NCBI RefSeq assembly: GCF_014851395.1
Contig: NW_024040928.1
Span: 11,210,443-11,274,442 of the forward strand
Source of the DNA: Micropterus salmoides
Taxonomy: Eukaryota > Chordata > Actinopteri > Centrarchiformes > Centrarchidae
Length of the DNA stretch: 64,000 bases
Direction of reading: 5' to 3'
Under the pieces are notes generated by a model. The model had not been told where the DNA came from. It saw only the letters and a list, made by a program, of their open reading frames with translations, and ran no database searches. Positions within the stretch are counted from its first letter, which is position 1; each line of letters starts with the position of its first letter. The translations under genes and the position numbers were made by a program. Below, in pieces: positions 1 to 11,264 of this stretch.

Positions 1-22
1 AAAACAAAGGGGTGTCACCATT

Positions 23-734
23 ATGATAAATAGAAAAACACACTTCAATCATAATACCACTACTATTTCTCCAGAGGGTCGATTCATTATTGTTAACATT
101 TCGAATCAAAATACTCCTTTAATCATTGTTAACATCTATGGCCCAAATGTTGATGACCCCTCCTTTTTTCATGCTTTCTTCAACTCACTCTCTGCTCACT
201 CAGACACAGCTCTTATATTAGGAGGGGACTTCAACATGGTATGTAATCCAGCAGTTGACAGGCTTAGTACAGCAGGTGGTCACCGTATTTGGAAATCAAC
301 AGACATCCTTAAACAATACATGAGCGATATTGGTCTTAGTGATGTTTCACCACCCCACTCTTAGAGAATATACCTTCTTTTCACCAGTCCACCACTCATA
401 TTCTCGCCTTGACTATTTTTTGGTTAGCAGCTCAATTATGACAGACATTTCCAACACTCAGATTCACCCTATAACTATCAGTGATCATGCAGCGGTTTCT
501 ATCACTCTTACTAAAAAAAGGGTCACACGGCCAACTAGAAGTTGGAGATTTAATGCATCATTGCTTAAAGACCTAGATTTTATAAGTTACTTCAAAAAGG
601 AATGGGCAATATATATGGAAACTAATGACCTGCCAGGAACCTTGCCATGTCTTCTTTGGGAGGCAGCAAAAGCAGTCACGAGAGGTAAAATAATCTCCTA
701 TTCATCATACCCCAAAAAAAGAGAGATCTTGTGA
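23..734 (+). pseudogene. L1 ORF2, endonuclease domain (frameshifted)
   Basis: This part encodes the target-DNA nicking endonuclease of an L1-type ORF2. Frame one (23-364) shows NIYGPN and GGDFN, both standard motifs of the exonuclease-endonuclease-phosphatase fold. Frame three (330-734) continues with REYTFFSP, SRLDYFLVS and ISDHAAV, where the SDH triad holds the catalytic His. The frame changes near 345-355, where the usual D-W-R motif is interrupted, so a small deletion or insertion has broken the domain. No start codon should be assigned: the true ORF2 start lies upstream of the window. Confidence 0.8.
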
Positions 735-798
735 ATTAGAGCTAGAACAAAAAATAAAAACATTAGAAACTACCCTTGCTGCTTCCCCACAGGAACAC

Positions 799-1935
799 AT
801 GCTGAATGATCTGAGAAAATCAAAACTTGAATTAAATGAAATTATTAATAAAAAGACCCAATTTCAGTTGCAAAGACTACGCTTGGAGAACTTTGAACAT
901 GGCAATAAATCTGGCAGATTCTTAGCCAGCCAATTGAAATTGAATAAAGAAAAAATAACAATTTCCTCCTTAAAGGACTCAGCTGGGAATCTGACTTATA
1001 ACCCAGAAGAAATCAACAATGCATTCAGAGATTATAATAAAAATTTATATACATCACAAATTGATCCATCTAGCTCTAACATCGATGCATTTCTGAACAA
1101 TATAGATTTGCCAAGGTTTGGCTCTGGGCCCTGGATTCACCTGTTTCAATGGCTGAACTCCAGGAAGCTCTCTTACATATGCCGAATAATAAAGCCCCTG
1201 GGCCAAATGGTTTTCCCGCTGAATTCTATAAGGAATTCTGGGAAATACTTGCGCCCACATTCTATAGGATGGTTATGCAAATTAGGGGTACTTGCATGTT
1301 GCCTCCAACAATGAACTCTGCTAATATCAGTCTGCTCCTTAAACCAGACAAAGACCCCACACTCCCGTCCAGTTATCGCCCAATATCACTTATTAACGCA
1401 GATCTTAAAATCATCTGCAAAACCCTAGCAAGAAGGCTAGAGAAGGTCACTCCTGGTATAATACACTCTGATGTAGATGCAGAGAAAGCATTTGACAGAG
1501 TAAATTGGAAATTTCTATTCGCTACTTTATATAAATTTGGATTTGGAAACTCTTTCATAGATTGGATTAAAATCTTATACAGTTCCCAAGAGCTTCTGTC
1601 AAAACAAATGATCATACTTCTCCATGCTTTAGTCTCCAGAGGGGTACCAGGTAGGGTTGCCCACTCTCTCCCTCGTTATTTGCTATTTTTATAGAACCGC
1701 TAGCAGCTGCTATCAGACAAAATAATAATATTAAAGGAATTCAAACAGAATATATACACCACAAGATAAGCCTTTATGCAGATGATGTATTACTTTTCCT
1801 CCTAAACTCACAAACTTCTCTTTCTGAGACAATCACACTTATAGATAAATTCTCATCCATCTCAGACTACTCCATTAACTGGAGTAAATCCATAGTTTTA
1901 CCTGTAAAGTGTAATTTCCAGAGTATATCTACCAC
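799..1935 (+). pseudogene. L1 ORF2, linker and reverse transcriptase domain (frameshifted, internally deleted)
   Basis: The linker (799-1120) is charged and helical in look. The reverse transcriptase begins near 1149 with NNKAPGPNGFPAEFYKEFW and SYRPISLIN, both typical L1 motifs. AEKAFDRVNW carries the first catalytic Asp, and YADD at 1775-1786 carries the other two. The segment normally found between IIH-D-Q-GF and the DAEKAFD block is missing: GIIHSD at about 1456-1473 is followed almost at once by DAEKAFD, so roughly 45-60 residues of the fingers/palm are gone in frame. Frames change near 1130 and near 1650, just before the GCPLSP motif. The product would be inactive. Confidence 0.82.
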
Positions 1936-3332
1936 ACCGTTGAAGTCTGGGAATATAAAATATCTGGGTGTCAATATTTCCTCCAGGCTGTCAGAACTGA
2001 CATGGCTAAACTACACGCCTTTACTTAAATCAATAGAGGATGACCTTGTACGGTGGACATCATTACCTATATCACTCATAGGAAGAGTCTCCACCATAAA
2101 AATGATGGTCCTACCTAAAATCAATTACCTGTTTTCAATGTTACTCCCCAAACCCTCTGCTGTCTGGTTTAAATCACTGGACTCAAACATCTCAAAACTT
2201 TTGTGGAAAAATAAACCCCCACGAATCAGTTTAAAAACTATGCAAAAAGCAAAAGACTGTGGTGGTTTAGAACTGCCAAATTTTTATAATTACTTCCTGT
2301 CCAATAGACTACAATATATCTCAAAATGGATCAATCGGAGCCCCCTGGACCACTCATGGATGGACATAGAACAAACATTCTGTAAGGAAATTAAAATTTC
2401 CGATATGCCATTCTTCAGTTCCAGCATCAAACATCATACCTGCTTTAAAAGCATTAACATAAGAACTTCCTTGGCAGCTTGGTAGGAACTTCTCAAAATA
2501 TCTGGGTCTTCACCTATGCCATGCAGATTTACCCCAATCTGGAATAATCCTGACATCCTGCAAAATAAGAAAACACTAAATTCCCTACTGTGGTATGACA
2601 AAGGGATAAGACATCTAGAGCATGTAATGCAAGGCAGTAACTTTATTCCATTCCAGGATCTAGTGGCACAATATGGAATTAGCCATAATAGATTTCTGGA
2701 ATTTCAACAGTTTAAATCCATAATTCATGCTAGATTTAAGGATAAAATAATGGACTTAGATTTACCTCCAATGATAACAGACTTTCGTAAAACTCTCGCC
2801 TCCAAAAATACTAAAGTATACATGTTACTGTTAAAAAGAGAGAGAGTTCAATCTCTCTCCCATTCTTAAAGTGGGAGACAGATCTATCCATTAGTCCAGA
2901 CCAAAACTTTTGGATGCAGATATGTTTAAATACCTTTAGAATGACTACAAATCCCAATCTACAACTTATACAGTATAAATCTCTCCATAGAACACACTAT
3001 ACTGGACAAAGGATGTTCAGAATGGGTCAAACATCTGCCGGAACTGCTCAGGTAACATATCTGATAGTTACATGCATGCTATGTGGCAATGTACACCTGT
3101 TCAAAAGTTCTGGCAGAAGATATGTGAAGACCTATCGATATGGCTAAGTTACCCCGTCCCAGTTTCCCCATCACTCTGCGTGCTGGGGGACCTAAGTGAC
3201 ATTAGTATAGAGGTTGACACATCATACATGCTTCTCACTGCCTTATGCATCGCCAAGAAAACTATCCTCATGGAAGGCCAAAAAGAATATAAGGATCACC
3301 CAATATCGGAATCACCTTATAGATCACATTAG
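1936..3332 (+). pseudogene. L1 ORF2, C-terminal region (frameshifted)
   Basis: Downstream of YADD the frame reads IKYLGVNIS, ISLIGRVSTIKMMVLPK and WKNKPPRISLKTMQ, blocks common to the thumb and post-RT part of fish L1 ORF2. After stops near 2485 and 2869, the reading continues in other frames to a Cys-rich stretch with CRNC and HAMWQC spacing at about 3030-3085, resembling the C-terminal CCHC motif of the clade. Coding similarity fades by about 3330. At least three frame breaks occur. The region is best read as one decayed gene and not as separate small ORFs. Confidence 0.72.
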
Positions 3333-5535
3333 CATGGAGAAAATGTCTGCTATAAAAAAACAAACAAATTGACACAATTCCAATTGGCAGGGGGGAGGAT
3401 GCTTGTGGTGGGTTTCGGTCCGGTGGTGAACATACGGTGTAGCCGTGGGTGGGGGTCTGTGGTCTCCCTGGCTGCGGGGGGGGGATGGGGGCGGTTTGCG
3501 CCGGCTGGCATCTCTCCTGTGCAGCGCATTACTTGGCTGTTGTGTGCCGCTAGTTAGATTGGTAGCGGGGTAGTGTAGGTCGTGATTGGCTTGCGTGCTT
3601 GTCGGGGGGGTTGGGGGCATCAGGTGCGGGCCTGGACTGGGCTGGTGTGCGGCTCTGTCCTGTGTGCATGCTGTGCATCCTGATAATTGTATTTCGGTTC
3701 TGAGGGGTCTGGCGACTGGTTGTTGGAGGGGTGGGGGACCGGGAAGAAGGGGTTGATGGGGTGGGTTGGGGGTGCGGGCTGGTCCTTTTTGAGCTGGTTG
3801 GGGGGTGTCTCCTCTGGATTTTAGTGCCCGGACTGGATGCTTGATGGTTGTACGGGGATCCTGTGTGGGGAGGGATTGTGCTTTGGGGTGTGTCGATGGT
3901 TGTTTTGCGATCGCGTCGCGGCCCTCTGGATTGTGGTCGTGTTGAATCCTACGGACTGGGTGCATCTGCTGACTCCCTAGGGCTGAGGGGCTGTTGCTGC
4001 TGTCACAGGGTGATTGCTGTCTCTTTTCTTTGGGGACGGTGGGGGTGTGTGTGTGTGGGATGCTTCGCTGCTAGGGAGGGAAGGGTGCGGGGTTGGGGGT
4101 CTTCTGGCCTGACCTGGCCTGAGTAACATTGCCTCCTGGGTGTGGGCGGACCTTCGGGTCTGGGCCGTTGGGCCGTTCTTGGGAGGGGTCCTTGCTGCTC
4201 CGGACCTGCTCCCTTGTAGGGGGGGGGGTTGTGCCAGCTCCGATGGCCTGGTGTTGCTCGGAGTGCTCCTGATTGTGTGGGAACGGTGAGGTGGGTGGGT
4301 GGCAGTGGGGCCGCCGGAGGGGCCCCGGCGAGTACGGGGGATTGTTGGACTTTGGGTTGGGGCTGCACTGACCTGCCTCGGGGGTGTGTGGGGGTCTGGG
4401 GCTCCGGGCTTTGGAGCCTCTGTGTGCACTGGGGTGGCTGGCCCCCCCGGACCCGTCCTGGAGCTGGGCGGGGTTGTCGCTGACTCTGGGGTGCTGCCGG
4501 TGCTGGAGGGGCTCTTGCTATAAGCCCTGGGCTGGAGGGACCTGGCGTCCTCCTGCTTAGGGGGGTGGGGGACGGGACTGAATGATGGGGCCAGTCAGGA
4601 ATCTGGTCCCAGTGAGGAGGACCATTCTAGCCTCCCTATGACCTCCTTCACCATACACCCTTAGGACTCTGGGGGGCGGACAGGCTGCAGGGCGTTTGGT
4701 GGGTGCCTGTGTGCCTGGGTGCCTGTGTCACAACTACCCTCCAATTTTAACTGCACCTTAGTTATCACACACCTTATCTTTACTCCACCATACAACACTT
4801 CACAATCCATGACATGCATTCAACACAAAACAATATATTTACAGAGGCAGGCAGAGGGGTTGAAGGAGTGGGGGAGATTCTCATTGGCCTCATGTCCTGC
4901 CCCTGGAGCCCCGGGCGTTGGGGGTGCTGTGGGGTTGGTGATGGCCTTGCCTGATCTGGGGTGGGCTGGGGCGGTCGGGGCTCCCCTGGCGTGGGGGCCC
5001 GCTCTTGACCTAGGGATGGCTTTTGCTCATTTCTGGGCGGGTGGTGTGTCCCTGGGCCTGGGGGCCCGTTGTCTCCTCTCCTCGCCTGGGCCCTCTTCGG
5101 CAGGGGTGGGGCTCCCGCTGCTTCCCCCTGCCAGCTCTCTCACAGTGGGGGCATTTGGGAGTCTCTGGGGCGCATGGCCGGTGTTGTCGGGGTAGGTTTT
5201 GGTGCTCCTCTTTGGGGGTGCTTGACTTGCAGCGGGGAGCTTCCCGGCACAGCTTTCTGCTGTTCTTCCTTGGGGCGGGGTACAGCTTCCCCCGGGACAT
5301 GCTTTGGGGGGTCGCAGGGTGCCCTGGCTTCTGGGGGTGGGGGTCTCTGGGCGCTGCGCGGGTTGATCCGCCCAGTGAAAATCAATACATAATTAAATAA
5401 ATAATAAAACAGACAAAGGAGTATATTAATACTCTCTTGTTAAAGTAAAATCTGTCTGGCACAATATGGTATCCAGGTCATCATACTCTATACCAGGCTG
5501 CTGGGCAGGACAGGTTTAAAAAAAGAAAAAAAAAC
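3333..5535 (+). other. G-rich 3' untranslated region of the L1 element
   Basis: About 2.2 kb with strong strand asymmetry: the + strand is dominated by G and GT runs, including G-tracts of five or more at 3473-3484, 4219-4228 and elsewhere, separated by short loops. The ORFs found here on both strands are low-complexity Gly/Trp/Pro/Arg products of base composition and not genes. A break in composition at 4735-4850 (CAACTACC... to ...ATACAACACTTCACA) is a non-G-rich island that is also present in the second copy at 32921-33050. G-rich 3' UTRs are known in mammalian L1; a tail this long would be notable. Confidence 0.65.
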
Positions 5536-6331
5536 TCCAAAGGGAGACAAAAACAGTTCCCAAAAGATACTGAGCCTCATTATGAAGTTAAATTTCCACT
5601 TTAGAGGTAGTAAACCAATATGTCTGATAGTGAGGAAGGTTAATATGCATGAAAGTGACAGAACATCATTTCACAAAATCATTTGCAAAGATGAAAGGAC
5701 ATTTGGATGAAAAGACCCTTTTATTTCTCCTTCATCTTCCCACGGATTCTAAGAACTTATCAGCTGTTTCTTCTCAACAACCAACCACTGACACATAAAG
5801 CATGAGGAGCGAGAAAGTAAGCAAGCAAATACAGTAAGAGGAGCAACACAACAAAGATTAGAAGATAGAATACCTTTTGTTTTCAACATATAACGCTAAT
5901 GGACATTACTCCAAAGTGAAACACCTCTGAAAGCTGTATTAAAAGCCCAAATTTGCGCAATTAGGTGGAAGAGAGAGAAATTCAGTCCCATGGTTTCTAG
6001 AATTAATAGGCCCCCCGACTGTTCATTTGATCTTTTCTAATTTCAAAAAACCCATCAAGTTATTTAGTCATAGCTATGCTTTGGGTGCCACAGAGACTGT
6101 TTGGGCCTCCTCTGAGCTAGCAGGAGGATATGCTCCTGCTGTTTTAAGTCTGAACATGTAAAAGCACAGTTAATACGTTTGCCTCTGGCATACTGATTTG
6201 TCTTAATTATCTTATTTTCACGTTTACTTTTCCCTCACCTGATCCTAAAATGACTTTCATTGACTTGAGCCAAAAATGAGACAGTTCCGTACGACCAGAT
6301 GTGTTCATGTTCAGTAAAGTCATTGAAGGTT
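5536..6331. other. Intergenic DNA, nothing recognised
   Basis: AT-rich, single-copy-looking sequence without a protein-like reading frame, TIR or tail that I recognise. Confidence 0.5.
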
Positions 6332-6508
6332 TGTACAGTAAATAGGAAGCTGCAGCTAGCAGTTAGCTTAGCTCAAAGCCTGGCTCTGTCCAAATGTAAC
6401 GTAATCAACTTACCAGCACCTTTAAAGCTCACTGTACAGAGATTGAAGTGTAGAAAATGACAAGTTGTGGTTTATTTATATTATTTCCCAAAATGTCAAA
6501 CTGTTCGG
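6332..6508. repeat. Old copy of a high-copy teleost interspersed repeat
   Basis: The string of motifs GGAAGCTGCAGCTAGCAG, TTAGCTTAGCTCAAAGCCTG, CCAGCACCTTTAAAGCTCAC, GACAAGTTGTGGTTT and CCAAAATGTCAAACTGTTC matches, in order, a dispersed repeat I recall from many percomorph genomes. It is diverged and shortened. I cannot assign it to a named family. Confidence 0.5.
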
Positions 6509-8636
6509 CACAACGTCAATGAATAACTAATGGTCCATAATGGAACTATTTAATTTCATCTGGCCTCTAAGGCTGCCTAAGGGAGGTTAGTCTGCCCAAA
6601 GTTAGAGGCCAAAGGGGGGGTTGAGTTGACAGCCATTTTTGATATCAGTCTGGGTTTTTATTTCCTGGAGAAAGCCCAATTCTCCTCAGATTCAGGCTCT
6701 CATAAATTTAATTTTTTCGAACCTATTCCACCTCTTTGACCCCATGTGCACCCATAGACACATTCAGCACGGTGTCGTCTCCCATGTGCCATTGTTCTAT
6801 GGTATGACTCTATTATTACACTGCATTTTCTTTCCTTACTTTTACTGTGTCAGCCCCCTTTCTTGAAGTTATAATCATACAGCTCTGTTCTACCTCTTAT
6901 TCAGATTTATCATCTGCCTCACTCCTTTCACCTCATCCCTGTATAAGCCCTTTTTGCCATGCATGTTGACTCACCTCTTCTCAGCCCTAAATTAAAGTTG
7001 GCGATAATAGTATTCAATCCTCTATATCCTCTCTCATTCACTTATTTCTCCCTGTACTCCCCTCAATACTTTATTTTACTCTTCTCACCTCTCGGCTCTC
7101 AGCTATACATAGATTTGGCTTCCTTTCTTACCTGCAAAGCTCCAACTTCCACTCGCTCCGTTCTTCTTCTCTGCCCTCTCTTCTCAGCGCCTCTTTTTAT
7201 ACGTCTCCAGAGCTACAGCATGTTAGAGGTGGGAGCTGCTCTGATTCCATCTCCCAAATAAATGACTGTAAGGAGATAAAGAGAGAAAGGCAGAACGATT
7301 GTGCGGTTGGAGAGGGGGGGCTCTCGTTCCTAAGAGATAAGCGGGAACATTGAGTGCGTGGGTGTGTTTGTGAGTGTGTGTAAGGAAAAGAGGCAGCAGA
7401 GAGGAAACACCTGAGGGCACCACAACGTGTCACCTTATCAGACTTCAACACTCAGGCTTTACTTTAAACCACCCCTCACTGCTTCTTCTTGATCTGCAGT
7501 GATAGGCCACTCTTGCTTTTGGGCTCTCACTCAAACAGCCAAAGGTAATCACGTGTGAACTCCCTGATATGAAACTGACGCACATTGCATTCAGACAGGA
7601 AGAAATGTTTTGTGGCACAGTGTTCATCCGTTAAGGAGAGAGCTACAAGTGGAACCAAAAATTAAGCTTTTTGATTTTCTCACATGAAGCCCCTAAAAGC
7701 AGAGCTGCACTGCATGGGTCAGCAGCTTTGTTGAATTTTGGATGAATCTGCGATAATGAATAATTGCATTTTTCCTTCAAGAGAGTCAAACTTGTTTTTA
7801 GAAAGGGAGCTTAATGTGAATAATGGATTTCTATGCTCCATCTATTCACCAGATACTCTATCTTTCCCACACACACAATCTCTTTCCAATTCCCCAAAGT
7901 TACTCGCTTGCTTTGCCATAACAGTTTGGTAATTAGGACCAACAGCTGTGATTTCTGACACAACTAGTCAGCATCTCACAGCCGAACAGATCCCTCACAT
8001 TTTCTTTCACCCGTTCACTTTACAGTCTGCTGCTGGTACTCCCATTCTTCCTCTGCTCCCTCTAACCATGACAAATTGGGATTGGCAAAGATAAAAGCGT
8101 AATGTTTTGCCTTTTTCTCTGTGTTTTCTGTCTCTGCCTATCATGTTCCAGACATAGGCCTCCTTTTAAAGCCACAGTGATATTTGAGTGGATATTTAGT
8201 TACATACATGAGGGGATGTGCGATGTGCCAAGAAGAAAACGGATTAAACAATGGGTTTGTGTACAAAACCTCGCAAAATATTCAAGGTTTATTGCCTGTT
8301 ACTTGTGTCTGTAATTAGTAAGAGAGAAAGTGACAGAGGGGAATGGTTTCTAATATCCTTGTTTGTGGAAATCTGTTCATATTTTTATTTTTCAGCCCTG
8401 AATAAGCACCACAGCAGGCAAAATGAATAAATACAGTGTCTATTCAATGGAGTGCACCATACTTACTGTCTGCAATGTTAAGTGAGTGCTAGAAATCTGA
8501 GTACGTAAATTCATCCACTATATAGTACCCTAAAAAATCCACAACATAATGAAAAAAGTTGTGCCCATGTTAAGTAAACTACTACTACTGCTAACAATCC
8601 CACAATACATCATATTTTATTGTACGACTCTATAAG
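6509..8636. other. Intergenic DNA, nothing recognised
   Basis: AT-rich DNA with pyrimidine-rich stretches (6880-7230) and no supported gene. Short ORFs are scattered and not protein-like. The part at 8450-8636 carries CTATATAGTACCCTAAAAAATCC, which looks like one arm of a CACTATATAGT-type MITE; see findings. Confidence 0.45.
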
Positions 8637-8830
8637 TAATAATAATAATAATCTTTATTTGTAGAGCACTTTTCAAAAACACGTTACAAAGTGCTTCAAC
8701 AAGTGCAAAGACAACAATACAATACTCAAAAGACAACAATACAAGCAAGAAAAAATTGAAAAGACCAAAATACACGTTTAAGATAAATATAAAAGGCTGT
8801 TATATTATTGTATTATTTATATTACATAGA

Positions 8831-9360
8831 TCAAATTTTTGCTATATTTCTAAGATGATGAAAACATGATTGAACAAGCTTTGTGGTGTGCTGCTCAAAA
8901 TTTAAATTACTATCAAACCAGACACCAAGGTTCTTTGCAACAGGCTTAATGTGATTTACTAGGGAACCAGCAGATGGCAGTATTTGATTTGCCATCTGCC
9001 GGGACCCGATGACCAGGATTTCTGTTTTGTCTGAGTTCAGCTGGAGGAAATTATTTGACATCCATTTTTTAACTTCACAAAGGCAGTTGTTAAGTGAACT
9101 CAGCATTCCAGGATCTGTGGATCTGACGGGCAAGTACATTTGTGTGTCATCAGCATAAATATGAAAAGAAATACCATGTGGATAATATGTCCAAGGGGAA
9201 GCAGATACAAGGAAAACAAAATGGGTCCTAAGACCAACCCCTGAGGCACACCATATTTAACTGGACAGAACGAAGAGACATAGTTGTTTACAGACACACA
9301 AAACTTCCTATTTGACAAGTAGGATGAAAACCATTCTAGGGCAGTACCAGAGATCCCCAT
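8831..9360 (-). pseudogene. L2 LINE reverse transcriptase, C-terminal part
   Basis: Two overlapping frames (9100-9360 and 8831-9139) together carry GISGTALEWFSSYLSNR, GVPQGLVLGPILFSLYL, the YADD box at about 9140-9155, WMSNNFLQLNSDKTEIL and the thumb block AKNLGVWFDSNLNFEQH. A single-base frame change sits between the GVPQG block and the YADD box. The last residues (FHHLRNIAKI) are standard for the L2 thumb; the frame stops at 8831 before the usual C-terminal end. Confidence 0.82.
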
Positions 9361-10126
9361 CCAGTGCCTCAGTCTGTCTTAACATGATGTTGTGATCAAT
9401 GGTATCAAAAGCAGCGCTAAGGTCCAGGAGTACCAGGACTGAGCACATACCTTCATCAGCAGACATTAAAAGGTCATTGGTGACTTTAAGCAGGGCAGTC
9501 TCGGTGCTGTGGTACTTCCTGAAACCAGACTGAAACTTTTCAAATAATTTGTTATTTTCCAGTACAGTGAGCAGCTGTTTGGACACAATTCTTTCTAAAA
9601 TCTTTGCAATAAAAGGCAGTTTTGAAATTGGTCTAAAATTTTGATGGAGGGAGGGATCTAAACCAGGTTTCTTTAAAAGTGGGTTCACGCAAGCCGTTTT
9701 AAAATAATCAGGGACACAACCAGTAGATAGGGAGCTGTTAAAAGAGATCAAATGGGGCCCAAGAGAATCCATTACTTTCAGTAAAAACTTTGTAGGTATT
9801 ACATCAAGTGGGCTGGAGGACACTCTCATTTGTGGTACTGTTTTTAAAAGCTCAGACAAGTCGATGGGATAAAACTGGTTAAAACTGTCTTGTTGCTGGT
9901 GAGGGACCTCTGAGTAAGAGGCCACGGGGGTAATAGAGGCTCTGATTGACACCACCTTATTGGTAAAATAAGATAAATACAATTCACAGTCATGATTACT
10001 TCCAGCTGAGGCACAAGGAGTGGTTGGGTTTACCAGCTGATCCACAGTCTTAAACAGAAACCTGGGATTGTGTTTATGTGTAGTAATGAGTTCAGAAAAA
10101 TAGTGTGTTCTCGCATCCTTAACCAT
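9308..10126 (-). pseudogene. L2 LINE reverse transcriptase, N-terminal part
   Basis: A 272-residue open frame covering the pre-RT linker and the first half of the reverse transcriptase. It includes FRPISKLP (fingers), HSTETALL and LDLSAAFDTIDHN with the first catalytic Asp. It ends by frameshift near 9360. The first ATG (10126) is internal to the ancestral protein, since canonical coding continues upstream to about 10296 in other frames (PWIND). It would make no working enzyme. Confidence 0.82.
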
Positions 10127-10424
10127 GTTATTGTAGTTAATTAATAAATCCTTCAGACTGAGGTAATGGACTTGGAGACTGGATTTTTTCCATCTGCGCT
10201 CTGCTTTCCTGCATTCCCTTTGTAGTCATTTATCCAGGGTTGCTTACTAGCTTTAGACGTAGGCCTAACCTTTAGAGGAGCAGTAATATTTAGTGACAAC
10301 AAGCAGATATAAGTGTCTTAAATCTCAGCTTACTGCTCACTCACTCAAGTTAAATATTGCGTGTCTACTATATAGGGTGTAGTGAATGATACACTACACT
10401 AATTTCAGATACATCCAAGAGTCT

Positions 10425-11036
10425 ACAGCCACTTTGAGGCTGTACATACTGCTACAGCCTGCTAACATACTAAAAAATGCTGACATGCTCATGTTAAGCC
10501 AGCCCGTTCTCATCTCAGGGCGTCATATACCGACGATTTGAGAAAGAGTGACAAAGCGTAACCTAGCTACCGCTAGCTAGTTAGCAACGTTCGTGATAAA
10601 GGTGTTGACAGCCCCCCGAAGCCCCTACCCTTACCACAACCATCAGGAATGTTAGTACCTAAACCTAAGTCACTGAATGTATGCATGTCGACCGGCTAAC
10701 CCTCCAGCGTGCTAACAGATAGGGTTAGCCTCCCTTTTGTTGCTGCAACATAGGAAACGGGGGCGTTTCATACGGACGCTGAAGGGTACCTTTAGCATAA
10801 AATCCTTACGCTTTGTCACGCCAGCTGAAAGCGTCAGTTATGATGCAGTGTGATGAGAATGTGTTGGTTAAGCAGGTATAATGTTTTCCATGTTGACCAT
10901 GTTGGCATGCTAACATTTACTAATTAAACACAAATTACAGCTGGGACTGATGTGAATGTTATTAGTTTTACAGATGTTCAGAAACCAAATTTAATGAAAA
11001 TCCACCCAGTAGTTAATGAGATATTTCAGTTTGAAT
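10425..11036. repeat. Old teleost interspersed repeat, split by a younger transposon
   Basis: The two flanks (10425-10497 and 10872-11036) join into one known dispersed repeat: TTTGAGGCTGTACATACTGC, GCAGGTATAATGTTTTCCAT, TTGGCATGCTAACATTTAC, ACAGCTGGGACTGATG, GTTATTAGTTTTACAG and TTAATGAGATATTTCAGT occur in the order I recall from many fish genomes. The TTAA-flanked element at 10498-10867 interrupts it. Confidence 0.6.
10498..10867. mobile_element. 370-bp non-autonomous DNA transposon with TTAA target duplication
   Basis: TTAA stands on both sides (10494-10497 and 10868-10871). The outer ~65 bp are imperfect inverted repeats: the left end has CGTTCTCATCTCAGGGCGTC...GTGACAAAGCGTAAC and the right end, reverse complemented, has CATTCTCATCACACTGCATC...CGTGACAAAGCGTAAG. 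No ORF. A TTAA target points to the Kolobok or piggyBac superfamilies; I favour Kolobok but cannot settle it here. Confidence 0.75.
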
Positions 11037-11264
11037 AAAAGTGGTGAACAGATCTACATTGCCATCATCCAGATCCTTGCTGCTAATATGGCTAAAACTC
11101 AACTTCTGAATAAATCTCACAGCAAACATTTCCTCCTTCCAGCTTACATTATAAAAGTACCACTTTCTAATAAGGCATGCCTTTATAATGGCTTGAAACT
11201 AATGCCTCTAAAATAGTTAATAGACCATTTACTAATCCTTTTTAGATTAGTAATAAGCCATGAA

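Larger units (their letters stand above)
1..5535 (+). mobile_element. L1-clade non-LTR retrotransposon (LINE), 5' end outside window
   Basis: The stretch holds, in order, an apurinic-type endonuclease, a linker, a reverse transcriptase, a C-terminal Cys-rich region, a long G-rich non-coding tail and a short A-rich end (about 5519-5535). This order is that of ORF2 and the 3' UTR of L1-clade LINEs. The reading frame changes several times, so the copy is dead. The left end is cut by the window, so ORF1 and the 5' UTR cannot be seen. The final ~200 bp (CTGTCTGGCACAA..., ACCAGGCTGCTGGGCAGGACAG, then A-rich) recur at 33400-33510, which supports placing the 3' end here. That the G-rich tail belongs to the same element as the ORF2 is inferred from adjacency and from the shared 3' end of the second copy. 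Confidence 0.8.
8637..10296 (-). mobile_element. L2-clade LINE, 5'-truncated and frameshifted
   Basis: Read on the - strand, the element starts in the linker (about 10296) with APLKVR and KQPWINDY, runs through the reverse transcriptase and ends at an (ATT)n microsatellite tail (8637-8652 on the + strand), the usual L2 3' end. RT blocks seen: NFRPISKLPFIAKILERIV, FQSGFRKYHSTETALL, VLLDLSAAFDTIDHN (first catalytic Asp), GVPQG-VLGPILFSLY, YADDTQMY (about 9150) and LNSDKTEILVIG. The endonuclease is absent, so the copy is 5'-truncated, as is common for LINEs. Frames change near 9360, where TIDHNIML runs out, and again just upstream of YADD near 9170. Confidence 0.85.

Noticed and set aside
3324..4523. 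Frames of 75-213 residues on both strands, rich in Pro/Arg/Ser/Thr or Gly/Trp
   Set aside because: They follow from the extreme G/C strand bias of the L1 tail: stops are rare, frames overlap on both strands, and no domain is seen.
4719..5400. Gly/Ala/Leu-rich frames of 107-158 residues
   Set aside because: Same composition effect; the segment is the non-coding 3' tail shared with the copy at 32919.
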